From: Bacteroidota bacterium
Lineage (GTDB): Bacteria; Bacteroidota; Kryptoniia; Kryptoniales; JAKASW01
DNA: 14,151 nucleotides
Reading direction: 5' to 3'
Assembly: GCA_021796055.1 (NCBI GenBank)
Contig: JAJYOS010000058.1
Coordinates: 1 to 14,151, forward strand
A model generated the notes under the pieces. That model saw only the letters and a list, made by a program, of their open reading frames with translations. It had not been told where the DNA came from and made no database searches. Of the stretch, positions 6,676 through 14,124 are shown one piece after another. Numbering within the stretch: the stretch's first letter is position 1; each line of letters starts with the position of its first letter. The translations under genes were made by a program, and so were the position numbers.

Positions 6676-7389
6676 ATGAAATGCGTTTCCTTCGCGGGAA
6701 TGATTCTTGTGCTATCGCTGACCTCCTTCGCTGTGAGCGAGGCGTTTGGCCAGACCGTGAGCGGGTCTGCCGTACGCGACATCGTTGCCGCATATATAAA
6801 GAACACGCTCCCGAGATCGCTGGAGACTTCACTAGAGTTTGAAGACCTCAGACCCAGCTACGGCGTCGGCTATAAGAAATGCCGCCTGGTTGTTTCGTCA
6901 GTAAACTCAGTAACCATGAAAGGTCTCGTGACTTTCCTCGTCAGGGCTCATGCGGTCGGACGCGAAAAGGGTTTCACGCAAGTAATACCGGTGACGGTGA
7001 AGATCAGGACTTTCCAGAAGGTTCTTGTCTCGACTCAGACCATCAACCCGCACAGCGTAATTAGCCGAGACGAAGTGACCACTGTGAGAACCGAAACGAC
7101 CGATATCAATAACCCCGTGTTAAACCTCGGCCAGCTCGATGGAAAGTGGACGACGCAATGGATACAGAGCGGAAAGCCGCTGACGTTCAGCATGTTCGCT
7201 CGCAAGCCGTTAATCAAACAGGGTGAGGCAATAACGATCATATTCAGGACGAAGAACATCACGGTTAGCGACCAGGGAAGCGCGCTGCAAGACGGGAGAA
7301 TGGGCGATGTTATCAATGTCGCAAACGAGTACAGGCAAAGCCTTCGTGCCAGGGTTATCGGCAAAGGCGAGGTTCTTTTAGTGAATTAG
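6676..7389 (+). CDS. flgA: FlgA, periplasmic P-ring assembly chaperone
   Basis: A periplasmic chaperone that assists polymerisation of FlgI into the P ring. The 237-residue protein begins with a Sec-type signal peptide (hydrophobic residues about 6-20; likely cleavage in AFGQ near residue 25), unlike its type III-exported neighbours. After a variable N-terminal domain (about 26-110), a SAF-like region starts near KVLVSTQTINPHSVISRDEV (115-134). A second C-terminal half follows (about 175-237), with the family-typical QGEAITIIFRTKNITVSDQG and a final RARVIGKGEVLLVN stretch. AGGAG at 6663-6667 sits at an acceptable distance from the ATG; nearby ATGs at 6668 and 6671 are out of frame. The position directly before flgH and flgI supports the assignment, since FlgA proteins are poorly conserved in sequence. 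Confidence 0.92.
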   Translation: MKCVSFAGMILVLSLTSFAVSEAFGQTVSGSAVRDIVAAYIKNTLPRSLETSLEFEDLRPSYGVGYKKCRLVVSSVNSVTMKGLVTFLVRAHAVGREKGFTQVIPVTVKIRTFQKVLVSTQTINPHSVISRDEVTTVRTETTDINNPVLNLGQLDGKWTTQWIQSGKPLTFSMFARKPLIKQGEAITIIFRTKNITVSDQGSALQDGRMGDVINVANEYRQSLRARVIGKGEVLLVN

Positions 7390-7396
7390 AAGTCTT

Positions 7397-7401
7397 GGAG
7401 G
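7397..7401 (+). promoter_or_regulatory. Ribosome-binding site supporting the upstream flgH start
   Basis: GGAGG seven bases before the ATG at 7409 favours that start over the in-frame ATG at 7451, which has only AGGA at 7442-7445 before it. The later start would give a more normal signal peptide, so the choice remains open. Confidence 0.6.
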
Positions 7402-7408
7402 ATCAATT

Positions 7409-8017
7409 ATGAACAACGAACCGCAAACATATATCAACGGCAGGATAAAGATGGTAAGAATCGTAGCGCTGACGTTTCTGCTTGCCGGCACGTCGTATGG
7501 GCAAGCAATGCGCAATCCGATGAGATCCCTATTCTCAGATTATAAGGCATCGAGAGTCGGAGATGCCGTGACCGTGATCGTGACAGAGCAGAGTTCCGCG
7601 TCAAAGGATCAATCGACAAACACGAGCAGGGCAAGCAACGTAGGCTTGAACGGCGCGCTGTCGGTCGGGAACGCGACCGGTCCGTCAGGCAGCGGGTCCC
7701 TTGGCACAACAAACGATTTCAAAGGAAGTGGCTCGACAAGCGAAACCGGTAGCGTCCAGGCCACCGTCAGCGCCCAGGTAGTCAGGGTGGACCAGTACGG
7801 CAACCTTGAAATCAAAGGGAGTAGGGACATATCGATCAATGGTCAGGATCAGATTATAAAGATTAGCGGCGTCATTCGCCCGTCAGACATACTCCCCGAC
7901 AACACGATATACTCGTCGCAGATATCGGACGCCAAGATCGTGTTTGAAGGATCCGGTTCAGTCAACTCAGCGCAAAACCCGAGCTGGCTCATGGCATTTT
8001 TCCATTGGCTTTTCTGA
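7409..8017 (+). CDS. flgH: Flagellar L-ring protein FlgH, lacking a lipobox cysteine
   Basis: Forms the outer-membrane L ring around the rod. The 202-residue protein shows the FlgH core: SLFSDYKASRVGDAVTVIVTE (40-60), a Ser/Gly/Thr-rich low-complexity stretch (62-115), and the conserved VRVDQYGNLEIKGSRDISIN (125-144), SGVIRPSDILPDNTI (153-167) and aromatic end (WLMAFFHWLF, 193-202). Classical FlgH is a lipoprotein; here the signal peptide reads LLAGTSYGQ, with Thr28 where the lipobox Cys would be, and the whole protein contains no Cys. It is probably cleaved by signal peptidase I near residues 31-32, so it would not be lipid-anchored. With the start used here the signal peptide has a long n-region containing an acidic residue; Met15 (7451) is the alternative. 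It lies between flgA and flgI as expected. Confidence 0.93.
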   Translation: MNNEPQTYINGRIKMVRIVALTFLLAGTSYGQAMRNPMRSLFSDYKASRVGDAVTVIVTEQSSASKDQSTNTSRASNVGLNGALSVGNATGPSGSGSLGTTNDFKGSGSTSETGSVQATVSAQVVRVDQYGNLEIKGSRDISINGQDQIIKISGVIRPSDILPDNTIYSSQISDAKIVFEGSGSVNSAQNPSWLMAFFHWLF

Positions 8018-8019
8018 GG
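8016..8019 (+). promoter_or_regulatory. Ribosome-binding site deciding the flgI start
   Basis: GAGG overlaps the flgH stop codon and lies six bases before the ATG at 8026 but only three before the in-frame GTG at 8023. The spacing favours the ATG as the flgI start. Confidence 0.55.
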
Positions 8020-8025
8020 TAAGTG

Positions 8026-9114
8026 ATGAAAAAGACTTTTGTAATACTCTTAATGGCAGCTTCTGTCGCGTACGCGACACGTATAAAGGACATTGCCTAT
8101 ATCAAGGGCGTCAATCATTACCAGGTTATCGGCTACGGCCTCGTCGTCGGGCTTAACGGGACCGGCGATTCTCAGATGTCGATCCTTACCCAACAGTCGG
8201 TTGCAAGCATGATGAAGAGGTTCGGCATCACGCTCGATCAGAGCCAGATCAGGATGAGAAACGTGGCCGCCGTTATGGTGGTGGCGTCGATTCCACCTTT
8301 CTCTGCGAAAGGCGCCTCGATTGACGTAACCGTTTCGTCCATGGGAGACGCAACCAGTTTGCAGGGCGGCGCGCTTCTTCTGACCGACCTGGTCGGACAA
8401 GACGGCAGGGTTTACGCGACGGCACAGGGCCCAATCTCCGTCGGTGGCTACAACTTCCAGGCAGCGGGGTCGATGATACAGAACAACTTCACGACCACCG
8501 GCAGGATTCCCAATGGCGCCCTCGTCCAGAGAACTCCTCCGGTTCAGTTCGACAACAACGGGGACATCTCAATAATTCTCTCGCAAGAAGATTTCACGAC
8601 CGCCGACAGGGTTGCAGAAGTAATAAACAAGAGCGTCGGTAGCCCGGTCGCGTATGCGATAGACGGTGGGAGAATAGATGTCAACGTGCCGAAGGCGTTT
8701 CAACCGCAGAATAAAATTGTCCAATTCATTTCGCAGATAGAGATGCTTCAGGTCGTTCCCGATGTTGTCGCGAGAGTGGTTATTAATGAACGCACAGGCA
8801 CCGTCGTCATAGGGCAGAACGTGACGATCCTTCCTGTTGCTATTTCGCATGGTAATCTGAATATCGAAGTTCAGGCTTATCCCGTCATCTCACAACCCGC
8901 GCCATTCTCTCAGGGCCAGACCTATGCCACCGAGGCGGCAACGCTGCAGGCGAACCAGGACACGAGCTCCGTCGTCGCCATAAACGGCGCGGCAACGGTA
9001 CAGGATATCGCCAACGCTCTGAACTCGCTTAAGGTCAGACCGGAAGACATAATAGCAATATTCCAGGCGTTGAAGGCCGCCGGAGCTTTGAAAGCACAAC
9101 TAGTGATAATGTAA
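8026..9114 (+). CDS. flgI: Flagellar P-ring protein FlgI
   Basis: Periplasmic subunit of the P ring, which surrounds the rod in the peptidoglycan layer. At 362 residues it is a normal length. A Sec signal peptide (MKKTFVILLMAASVAYA, then likely cleavage) is followed directly by the mature start TRIKDIAYIKGVNHYQVIGY, a family hallmark. The highly conserved GLVVGLNGTGD block and the stretch leading into MAAVMVVASIPPFSAKG-type sequence (here NVAAVMVVASIPPFSAKG) are present, as are the ARVVINERTGTVVIGQNV segment and the C-terminal helix with NSLKVRPEDIIAIFQALKAA. A GTG three bases earlier (8023) is in frame and would add one Met, but the Shine-Dalgarno spacing favours 8026. It starts 8 bases after flgH and ends 5 bases before flgJ. 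Substrate of FlgA encoded upstream. Confidence 0.96.
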   Translation: MKKTFVILLMAASVAYATRIKDIAYIKGVNHYQVIGYGLVVGLNGTGDSQMSILTQQSVASMMKRFGITLDQSQIRMRNVAAVMVVASIPPFSAKGASIDVTVSSMGDATSLQGGALLLTDLVGQDGRVYATAQGPISVGGYNFQAAGSMIQNNFTTTGRIPNGALVQRTPPVQFDNNGDISIILSQEDFTTADRVAEVINKSVGSPVAYAIDGGRIDVNVPKAFQPQNKIVQFISQIEMLQVVPDVVARVVINERTGTVVIGQNVTILPVAISHGNLNIEVQAYPVISQPAPFSQGQTYATEAATLQANQDTSSVVAINGAATVQDIANALNSLKVRPEDIIAIFQALKAAGALKAQLVIM

Positions 9115-9119
9115 CCGGC

Positions 9120-9938
9120 ATGGATAAGATTCAGCAAAACATATCGGCAGGACAGGTTCAGTTAACCGCGCAGCAAAAAGCGAAACTCAAAGTCGCTGTG
9201 AAAGACTTTGAAGCCGTGTTCATGCAGTATATGCTGAAAGCCATGCAGGAAACCGAGAATATCGACGGAAAGAGCGACAACAAGGGATACGGAAACGGTA
9301 TCATGACCGGCCTGTTTAATATGAAGCTCTCGGAATACATGACAAAGAATTCAAGCCTCGGCATCGGTAGCATGCTTTACAAGCAGCTTACCGGTGAGGA
9401 GATGGACACGACTCCTGCCGGGGTTTCTCAGTCGGAGCTCAACGATCCGGTCCAGGGGCTTCCCGATAAGCCGCAAAATGTTCTTCAGAAGATAAAAGCC
9501 TACAGCTCGGGTTCGCTGCTGGAGAACGTCGGTAAATATTCCGATATAATTAATGAAGCGGCAGGTACCTACAATTTGCAGCCTAACCTGATAAAAGCTG
9601 TCATCGCCGCGGAATCTTCGGGGAACGCCGACTCGCTTTCGGTCAAGGATGCGAAAGGGCTCATGCAGCTTACCGATTCGACTGCAAAGGAAATGGGCGT
9701 CTCAAACCCGTTCAACCCGAAGGAGAACATAATGGGTGGCGCGAAGTATCTGAAAAGCCTTGTGGAGAAATTTCCCGGCGACCTTGAAAAGGCGCTGGCT
9801 TCTTACAATGCGGGACCCGGAGCGGTTGAGCAATACGGTGGCGTGCCTCCATACCCGGAGACACAAACATACGTCAAGAGAGTAATGAACTATTTAAACA
9901 TGTTCGACGCGAGTGAGGTTGGCAATGGAGGACAATAG
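9120..9938 (+). CDS. flgJ: FlgJ: rod-binding domain fused to an SLT-type lytic transglycosylase
   Basis: A bifunctional 272-residue protein that scaffolds rod assembly and cuts peptidoglycan so that the rod can cross it. The N-terminal rod-binding domain covers about residues 18-92 (VKDFEAVFMQYMLKAMQET, 27-45; the glycine-rich YGNGIMTGLF; LGIGSMLYKQL). After a Ser/Pro/Gln linker, residues 138-258 form a soluble-lytic-transglycosylase (SLT) domain: AVIAAESSGN with Glu165 as the expected catalytic acid, AKGLMQL (178-184), ASYNAGPGAV (227-236) and PYPETQTYVKRVMNY (244-258). Enterobacterial FlgJ instead carries a GH73 glucosaminidase, so the enzymatic half is of a different family here. No signal peptide, consistent with export through the rod. 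There is no clear Shine-Dalgarno sequence, so initiation is probably coupled to flgI. Its 3' end overlaps flgN by 14 bases. Confidence 0.94.
   Translation: MDKIQQNISAGQVQLTAQQKAKLKVAVKDFEAVFMQYMLKAMQETENIDGKSDNKGYGNGIMTGLFNMKLSEYMTKNSSLGIGSMLYKQLTGEEMDTTPAGVSQSELNDPVQGLPDKPQNVLQKIKAYSSGSLLENVGKYSDIINEAAGTYNLQPNLIKAVIAAESSGNADSLSVKDAKGLMQLTDSTAKEMGVSNPFNPKENIMGGAKYLKSLVEKFPGDLEKALASYNAGPGAVEQYGGVPPYPETQTYVKRVMNYLNMFDASEVGNGGQ
9915..9918 (+). promoter_or_regulatory. Ribosome-binding site deciding the flgN start
   Basis: GAGG inside the 3' end of flgJ lies six bases before the ATG at 9925. It overlaps the alternative in-frame GTG at 9913, which has no comparable site upstream, so the ATG is preferred. 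Confidence 0.55.
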
Positions 9939-10368
9939 TAAGAAACGTTTGCTAGACTTAACTGGACTGGAAACCGCCGAGTTCGAAAAAATGGCGGAGA
10001 TACTTTTGAAGAAACGATCAGCAATTTCCAGTCTCGATACGGAAAGGCTCCAAACATTGGTGAGCGAAGAGCTTTCCAGGATGAACGAGATACGCGTACT
10101 TGAAAAGGAAAGAGCGGAAATTCTTCGGACTCTTTCTCTTTCGGGAGAAGAGCTCGTCGAGCCCGCGTCTCTAGACGGTAAACTGGGAAGTGAGTATGCA
10201 GGCAAGTTTCTGGAACTCCATGGGAAATTCCGTGCGGTATTCGCGAACGTAATGAGGCTGAACGATATGTGCCAGGTTTTGCTCCTGCATTCGCTCGCCT
10301 TCATTAAACAGAATATCCGAATCCTTACCGACGACGGTAAGCGAAGACTGGTCGACAAGAAAGCCTGA
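9925..10368 (+). CDS. flgN: FlgN-type export chaperone for FlgK and FlgL
   Basis: A 147-residue, almost wholly helical cytoplasmic protein, rich in Leu, Glu, Lys and Arg. The pattern and length fit the FlgN family, which binds the hook-filament junction proteins FlgK and FlgL and delivers them to the flagellar export gate. Signs are an early amphipathic helix (FEKMAEILLKKRSAISSLD), a long ELSRMNEIRVLEKERAEILR helix, and a third long helix over the LHGKFRAVFANVMRLND region. FlgN is poorly conserved, so much of the confidence comes from the position directly before flgK and flgL. A GTG at 9913 would extend it by four residues, but the GAGG spacing favours 9925. In many genomes flgM, the anti-sigma-28 gene, sits next to flgN; none is here, since the gene overlaps flgJ and is followed after 6 bases by flgK. 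Confidence 0.8.
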   Translation: MEDNSKKRLLDLTGLETAEFEKMAEILLKKRSAISSLDTERLQTLVSEELSRMNEIRVLEKERAEILRTLSLSGEELVEPASLDGKLGSEYAGKFLELHGKFRAVFANVMRLNDMCQVLLLHSLAFIKQNIRILTDDGKRRLVDKKA

Positions 10369-10374
10369 GCTGTC

Positions 10375-11757
10375 ATGAGCGGACTAACAAGCATACTTAA
10401 CATCGGGAATGAGGCTCTCAACACGAGCCAGACCGAGCTGAACACGACCGCGCACAACATAGCGAACGCGAATACTCCTGGTTATACCAGGCAGCGCGTC
10501 GACACACAGGCGGCCATCCCGGTCGAGACGCCTTACGGCTACCTCGGCACAGGCGTGGAAGTGACCGGCATACAGGGCGTCAGAAATGCCTACGTTAATG
10601 AGCAGGTAACAAACCTGAACTCAGATTTGAGTCAGGCAAATATCAACCAGCAAACCCTGACATCGATCGGGGGGATCTTCAACGAGACGGCTACCTCGAC
10701 AAACGGATTGACCGCGCAACTTAACGCGTTTTTCGGCGCGATGCAGACTCTGTCGCAATCTCCCGAAGACAGCGGACTGAGACAAAACGTATTGCAGGCC
10801 GGAATAAACGTCGCCACTACTTTCAATTCCCTGAACAGTCAGCTCCAGAACGTAAAGTACCAGGTAAGCCAGCAAATCGGATCGGATGTAAATCAAATCA
10901 ACACGCTCGCTGGAACCATCGCGAGCATCAACAAACAGCTCATGGCCAACGCGGGAACATCGAGGAATTCCTCGGATCTTCAGGACCAGATGAATAACGC
11001 GATCAGTCAGCTGAGCAATCTGGTGAACGTGAAGGTGGTGACGGACTCGAATGGCGTAATGAACGTGACTGCGGGCGGGGCTGTCCTGGTCGCGGCGGGA
11101 AGCGCGTTTAAGTTCAGCATGACGCAGACCTCTTCCGGAATAACCGTCGGTCGCTCTGATTCTTCGGTGCCTGCCACGATCTCTTCAGGCGAACTGGCTG
11201 GGCTTATGAACTCTTACGACACCCAGATCCCAGCGTACTCTTCGCAACTCGATACGATTGCTTCGACATTCGCCAAGACAATCAATACATTCAACAACGC
11301 CGGCTACACGCTCTCTACAAATGGAAAACAGGCCACGCAGGGAGGAGACTTCTTCCAGGGAACTACCGCCGGGACGATACAGGTGTCTCAAAACATTATT
11401 TCTAATCTGAACAACATAGCGGCTTCCTCTTCAGGAGCGCCTGGCGACGGCCAGAACGCGGCCGCCATGGGCAACGTGCTGAACGCACCAGTGATGAGCA
11501 ACGGTCAGTCTATCATCAATGCTTATGAGGCCCTTGTGAACCAGGTCGGTACAGATTCACAGACTGCCAACAACAATGTCCAAACCATTCAACTCCAGCA
11601 GAATCAGATGCAGGCTTTCCAGTCTTCGATCTCCGGCGTTTCCCTCAACCAGGAGCTGACCAACATGATTCAGTATCAGCATTCGTTCGAGGCCGCCGCC
11701 AAGGTTATTACGACAGCGGACGCGATGTACCAGACAATTATCGGAATGGTGCCGTAA
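10375..11757 (+). CDS. flgK: Flagellar hook-filament junction protein FlgK (HAP1)
   Basis: The first junction protein between hook and filament, exported late by the type III system with the FlgN chaperone. The N-terminus carries the rod/hook/junction signature (ALNTSQTELNTTAHNIANAN then TPGYTRQRVD, about 14-43), followed by TGVEVTGIQGVRNAYVNEQV. A long helical region (about 80-200) contains FlgK-typical text such as LNAFFGAMQTLSQSPEDSGL. The C-terminus ends SGVSLNQELTNMIQYQHSFE and then AAAKVITTADAMYQTIIGMV, the conserved packing helix. The 460 residues are shorter than the roughly 550 of Salmonella FlgK, which suggests smaller outer domains, but within the family range. No signal peptide. 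No strong Shine-Dalgarno site is visible in the 6-base gap after flgN. It is followed after a single base by flgL. Confidence 0.95.
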   Translation: MSGLTSILNIGNEALNTSQTELNTTAHNIANANTPGYTRQRVDTQAAIPVETPYGYLGTGVEVTGIQGVRNAYVNEQVTNLNSDLSQANINQQTLTSIGGIFNETATSTNGLTAQLNAFFGAMQTLSQSPEDSGLRQNVLQAGINVATTFNSLNSQLQNVKYQVSQQIGSDVNQINTLAGTIASINKQLMANAGTSRNSSDLQDQMNNAISQLSNLVNVKVVTDSNGVMNVTAGGAVLVAAGSAFKFSMTQTSSGITVGRSDSSVPATISSGELAGLMNSYDTQIPAYSSQLDTIASTFAKTINTFNNAGYTLSTNGKQATQGGDFFQGTTAGTIQVSQNIISNLNNIAASSSGAPGDGQNAAAMGNVLNAPVMSNGQSIINAYEALVNQVGTDSQTANNNVQTIQLQQNQMQAFQSSISGVSLNQELTNMIQYQHSFEAAAKVITTADAMYQTIIGMVP

Positions 11758-11758
11758 A

Positions 11759-12643
11759 ATGAGAATCAATGAACAACAGATCGTGAGCGATCTGCTTTAC
11801 TCGCTTGGCCAGGACAACTCGTCCATCAACAAGCTGCAGGAGCAGATCTCGACCGGCCAGATTGTGAACTCTCCTTCCGACAATCCGGCTCTCAACCAGC
11901 AGCTGATGCTGCTTCAAGGACAGGTTAATCAGAATAATGTCTACACCCAGAACGCGCAGTACGCTTACGGATTCTTGAACGAACAGAGCTCTGTGCTGAA
12001 TAGCGCCGTGGGCATCCTCACAAATATTAAGACCATGATGGTTTCAGCGGCGAACGACACCAATGCGCACGATCTTCAAAGCTACGGCACTGAACTCGGG
12101 CAGCAGATCAAACAGCTCCTTGACCTTTCGAATACGCAGTACGGGGGAAAATATATTTTTGGAGGGACGGAAACGACATCGCAGCCCTTTTTTATGAACG
12201 CGGCGCAGACTGCCGTCAGCGCCAATCCAAACGGCGTGGGTGGCGCCCTTCAACTCAATGTCGGCCAACAGATGACCGAACAATATAATATCACCGGCGC
12301 CGAAGCTTTCAATAACGGGAATCTTTTCAACGATCTTATCTCAATCGAGAACTCGATGGCGAGCGGGAACACGCCGAGCCAGGCAAACCTATCAACCGTC
12401 AGCAACTACCTTAACTCGATGATAAACACCAACGCGAAAGCGGGCGCGATGATGGACCGGTTTAACCTCATCCAAAATCAGTTGAGTTCCCAGAATCAAA
12501 CGCTTCAAACGACGATATCGAACCTGGGAAATACCGACGTGGCATCTGCCGTAATCCAACTTCAGCAGCAGCAGACAACATTGAACGCGGCACTGAAAAC
12601 AGGCTCCGGAATCATTCAACTCTCTCTGGCGAATTACCTCTAA
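11759..12643 (+). CDS. flgL: Flagellar hook-filament junction protein FlgL (HAP3)
   Basis: The second junction protein, a flagellin homologue sitting between FlgK and the filament. The 294 residues are typical. The flagellin-like N-terminus shows INKLQEQISTGQIVNSPSDN (about 23-42) with the family PSDNP motif, then a long coiled-coil helix through about residue 130. NTQYGGKYIFGGTETTSQPF marks the start of the variable middle. The C-terminal helix, NLGNTDVASAVIQLQQQQTT followed by LNAALKTGSGIIQLSLANYL, pairs with the N-terminal one. Flagellin itself is an alternative by homology, but the order flgK-flgL and the middle domain favour FlgL. Initiation is one base after the flgK stop with no visible Shine-Dalgarno site, so it is probably coupled. 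No flagellin gene lies in this window. Confidence 0.94.
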   Translation: MRINEQQIVSDLLYSLGQDNSSINKLQEQISTGQIVNSPSDNPALNQQLMLLQGQVNQNNVYTQNAQYAYGFLNEQSSVLNSAVGILTNIKTMMVSAANDTNAHDLQSYGTELGQQIKQLLDLSNTQYGGKYIFGGTETTSQPFFMNAAQTAVSANPNGVGGALQLNVGQQMTEQYNITGAEAFNNGNLFNDLISIENSMASGNTPSQANLSTVSNYLNSMINTNAKAGAMMDRFNLIQNQLSSQNQTLQTTISNLGNTDVASAVIQLQQQQTTLNAALKTGSGIIQLSLANYL

Positions 12644-12646
12644 GGC

Positions 12647-13423
12647 ATGAAGAAAACCATCGAAATAGGGACGGTGGTCGGACTATTGTTCGGCCTGATC
12701 GCGATATTCGGATCCTTCCTTATGGAAGGAGGAAATTTCGGCGCGCTGATAATGATCCCGGCCATCACGATCGTTATCGGAGGCACCTTCGCGACCGCGA
12801 TGATCGGAACTTCATTCAAGCAGTTCGGCAGCATTTGGAAATTCGCGCTCGTCGCTTTCATGCCTCCGAAGCAAGATGTCAAGAAAATGATCGACACCAT
12901 AGTCCGCTTCGCTACTGTGGCACGCAAAGACGGGCTTCTCGTCCTGGAGAAAGAACTCAACAATATCGATCACACGTTCCTGAAGAAGATGTTGCGTTTT
13001 GCGATCGACGGAACGGATCCGCAGACGATGCGGGCGGTCGCCGAGACTGAAATGGGATTCCTGAACGAACGCCACGCCTCCAACGCGCAGATATTTCAGA
13101 AAATGGGGGGCTATGCTCCAACGATGGGAATCATAGGTACCGTTATGGGGCTCATCGTGACACTCGCTAACGCGGGAGGAAACCCGAACGACCTCATTCA
13201 CCATATCGCGAGCGCCTTCATCGCTACGCTTTGGGGTATCTTCACTGCCAATATCATTTGGCTCCCGATTGCCGATAAGTTGAAGACAATCCACGCAGAG
13301 GAGAACCTCCTCATGGAGATAACGCTCGAAGGGGTGCTGGCATTGCAGGCGGGTGAGATTCCCGCCATCGTCGCAGCCAAACTGAAATCAATGCTTCCGA
13401 GCGGCGAGCAGGGTGATCTGTAA
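12647..13423 (+). CDS. motA: Flagellar stator protein MotA
   Basis: Inner-membrane stator subunit that, with MotB, conducts ions and applies torque to the rotor. The 258 residues have four hydrophobic segments, at about 8-25, 33-52, 155-175 and 187-207, with a large cytoplasmic loop between the second and third. The family signature RHASNAQIFQKMGGYAPTMG (142-161) is followed by IIGTVMGLI, with Pro158 matching the conserved proline of transmembrane segment 3; Pro207 in IIWLPIADKL matches the second conserved proline. The cytoplasmic loop keeps charged residues (Arg93-Lys94-Asp95, Glu101, Glu103) in the area that contacts FliG. This is the MotA of the flagellar motor, not an ExbB/TolQ relative. 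The start is three bases after flgL with only a weak AAGG before it. Whether protons or sodium are used cannot be decided from this sequence by eye. Confidence 0.95.
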   Translation: MKKTIEIGTVVGLLFGLIAIFGSFLMEGGNFGALIMIPAITIVIGGTFATAMIGTSFKQFGSIWKFALVAFMPPKQDVKKMIDTIVRFATVARKDGLLVLEKELNNIDHTFLKKMLRFAIDGTDPQTMRAVAETEMGFLNERHASNAQIFQKMGGYAPTMGIIGTVMGLIVTLANAGGNPNDLIHHIASAFIATLWGIFTANIIWLPIADKLKTIHAEENLLMEITLEGVLALQAGEIPAIVAAKLKSMLPSGEQGDL

Positions 13424-14124
13424 TGCGGAAGAGGCACAGCGCGGAGCATGATAACCAGGAAAGATGGCTCCTGACGTATTCAGACTTGATCACGCTTCTT
13501 CTGGGCCTCTTTGTAATACTATATGCCAGCTCCCAGGTCGATATGAAAAAATACAAGCTGGTCGTTTCTGCTTTCGAGAATGTGTTCGGCGGCGGGAACA
13601 CTGCCGGTCCACTTCCAGGGAGCCAGGGAGTGATGACCGCCCCGTCGGTCACCCCCCCTATGAGACAGTCCATGGAAATGGAACGCAAGGTAAAATCCGT
13701 TCTGGGAAACAACCTGAGAAGCGGCAATATCTTGATTACAGAGGACGAACGTGGAGTGACAGTTCATTTCCTTGAGAAGTTGATGTTTGATCCCGGCAAA
13801 GCCGATATCAAACCTGATGCGCTCCCGGCACTCGATACGCTAGGGTTCCTACTTTCATCCATACCGAACGAGATTCGCATCGAAGGAAACACCGACAATA
13901 CGCCGATTCACACGGCGCTTTACCCGTCTAACTGGCAGCTGTCAATTGCACGGGCGATGAATGTGGGTTATTATTTATTGAAACATTATCCAATACGGCC
14001 GGAGAAAGTGGCGATAGTCGGCTACGGGCAATATCATCCTCTTGTTCCGAACGACACCCCGGCCGACAAAGGAGAAAACAGGAGAGTAGACATTGTCATA
14101 CTCAACCGCATCACGTCAAAATGA
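13423..14124 (+). CDS. motB: Flagellar stator protein MotB
   Basis: The stator subunit that anchors MotA to peptidoglycan. The 233-residue protein has a short basic N-terminus, then WLLTYSDLITLLLGLFVILYA (15-35) as its single transmembrane helix, with Asp21 as the essential ion-carrying residue. A plug/linker region (about 38-108) is followed by an OmpA-like peptidoglycan-binding domain (112-230): LMFDPGKADIKPDALPALDT, IRIEGNTDNTPI (151-162), SNWQLSIARA (169-178) and ENRRVDIVI (218-226). It shares one base with motA (TAATG), typical of stator pairs made in a set ratio. Its stop overlaps a possible downstream ATG at 14121. The linker is short and glycine/proline-rich (GGGNTAGPLPGS). Confidence 0.96.
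   Translation: MRKRHSAEHDNQERWLLTYSDLITLLLGLFVILYASSQVDMKKYKLVVSAFENVFGGGNTAGPLPGSQGVMTAPSVTPPMRQSMEMERKVKSVLGNNLRSGNILITEDERGVTVHFLEKLMFDPGKADIKPDALPALDTLGFLLSSIPNEIRIEGNTDNTPIHTALYPSNWQLSIARAMNVGYYLLKHYPIRPEKVAIVGYGQYHPLVPNDTPADKGENRRVDIVILNRITSK

Noticed and set aside
7640..7760. Ser/Gly/Thr-rich low-complexity stretch in flgH as a possible repeat
   Set aside because: The codons are varied and no unit repeats; such loops are normal in FlgH.
8023..8025. GTG as the start codon of flgI
   Set aside because: It is in frame but only three bases from the GAGG; the ATG at 8026 has better spacing and gives the standard MKK signal-peptide start.
9913..9915. GTG as the start codon of flgN
   Set aside because: The GAGG that would serve flgN overlaps and follows this codon, so the ATG at 9925 is the better start.
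13271..13278. GCCGATAA, a match to the -10 element of sigma-28 promoters
   Set aside because: It lies inside motA, spelling conserved Ile-Ala-Asp-Lys codons, and has no TAAA-type -35 element at the required distance upstream.
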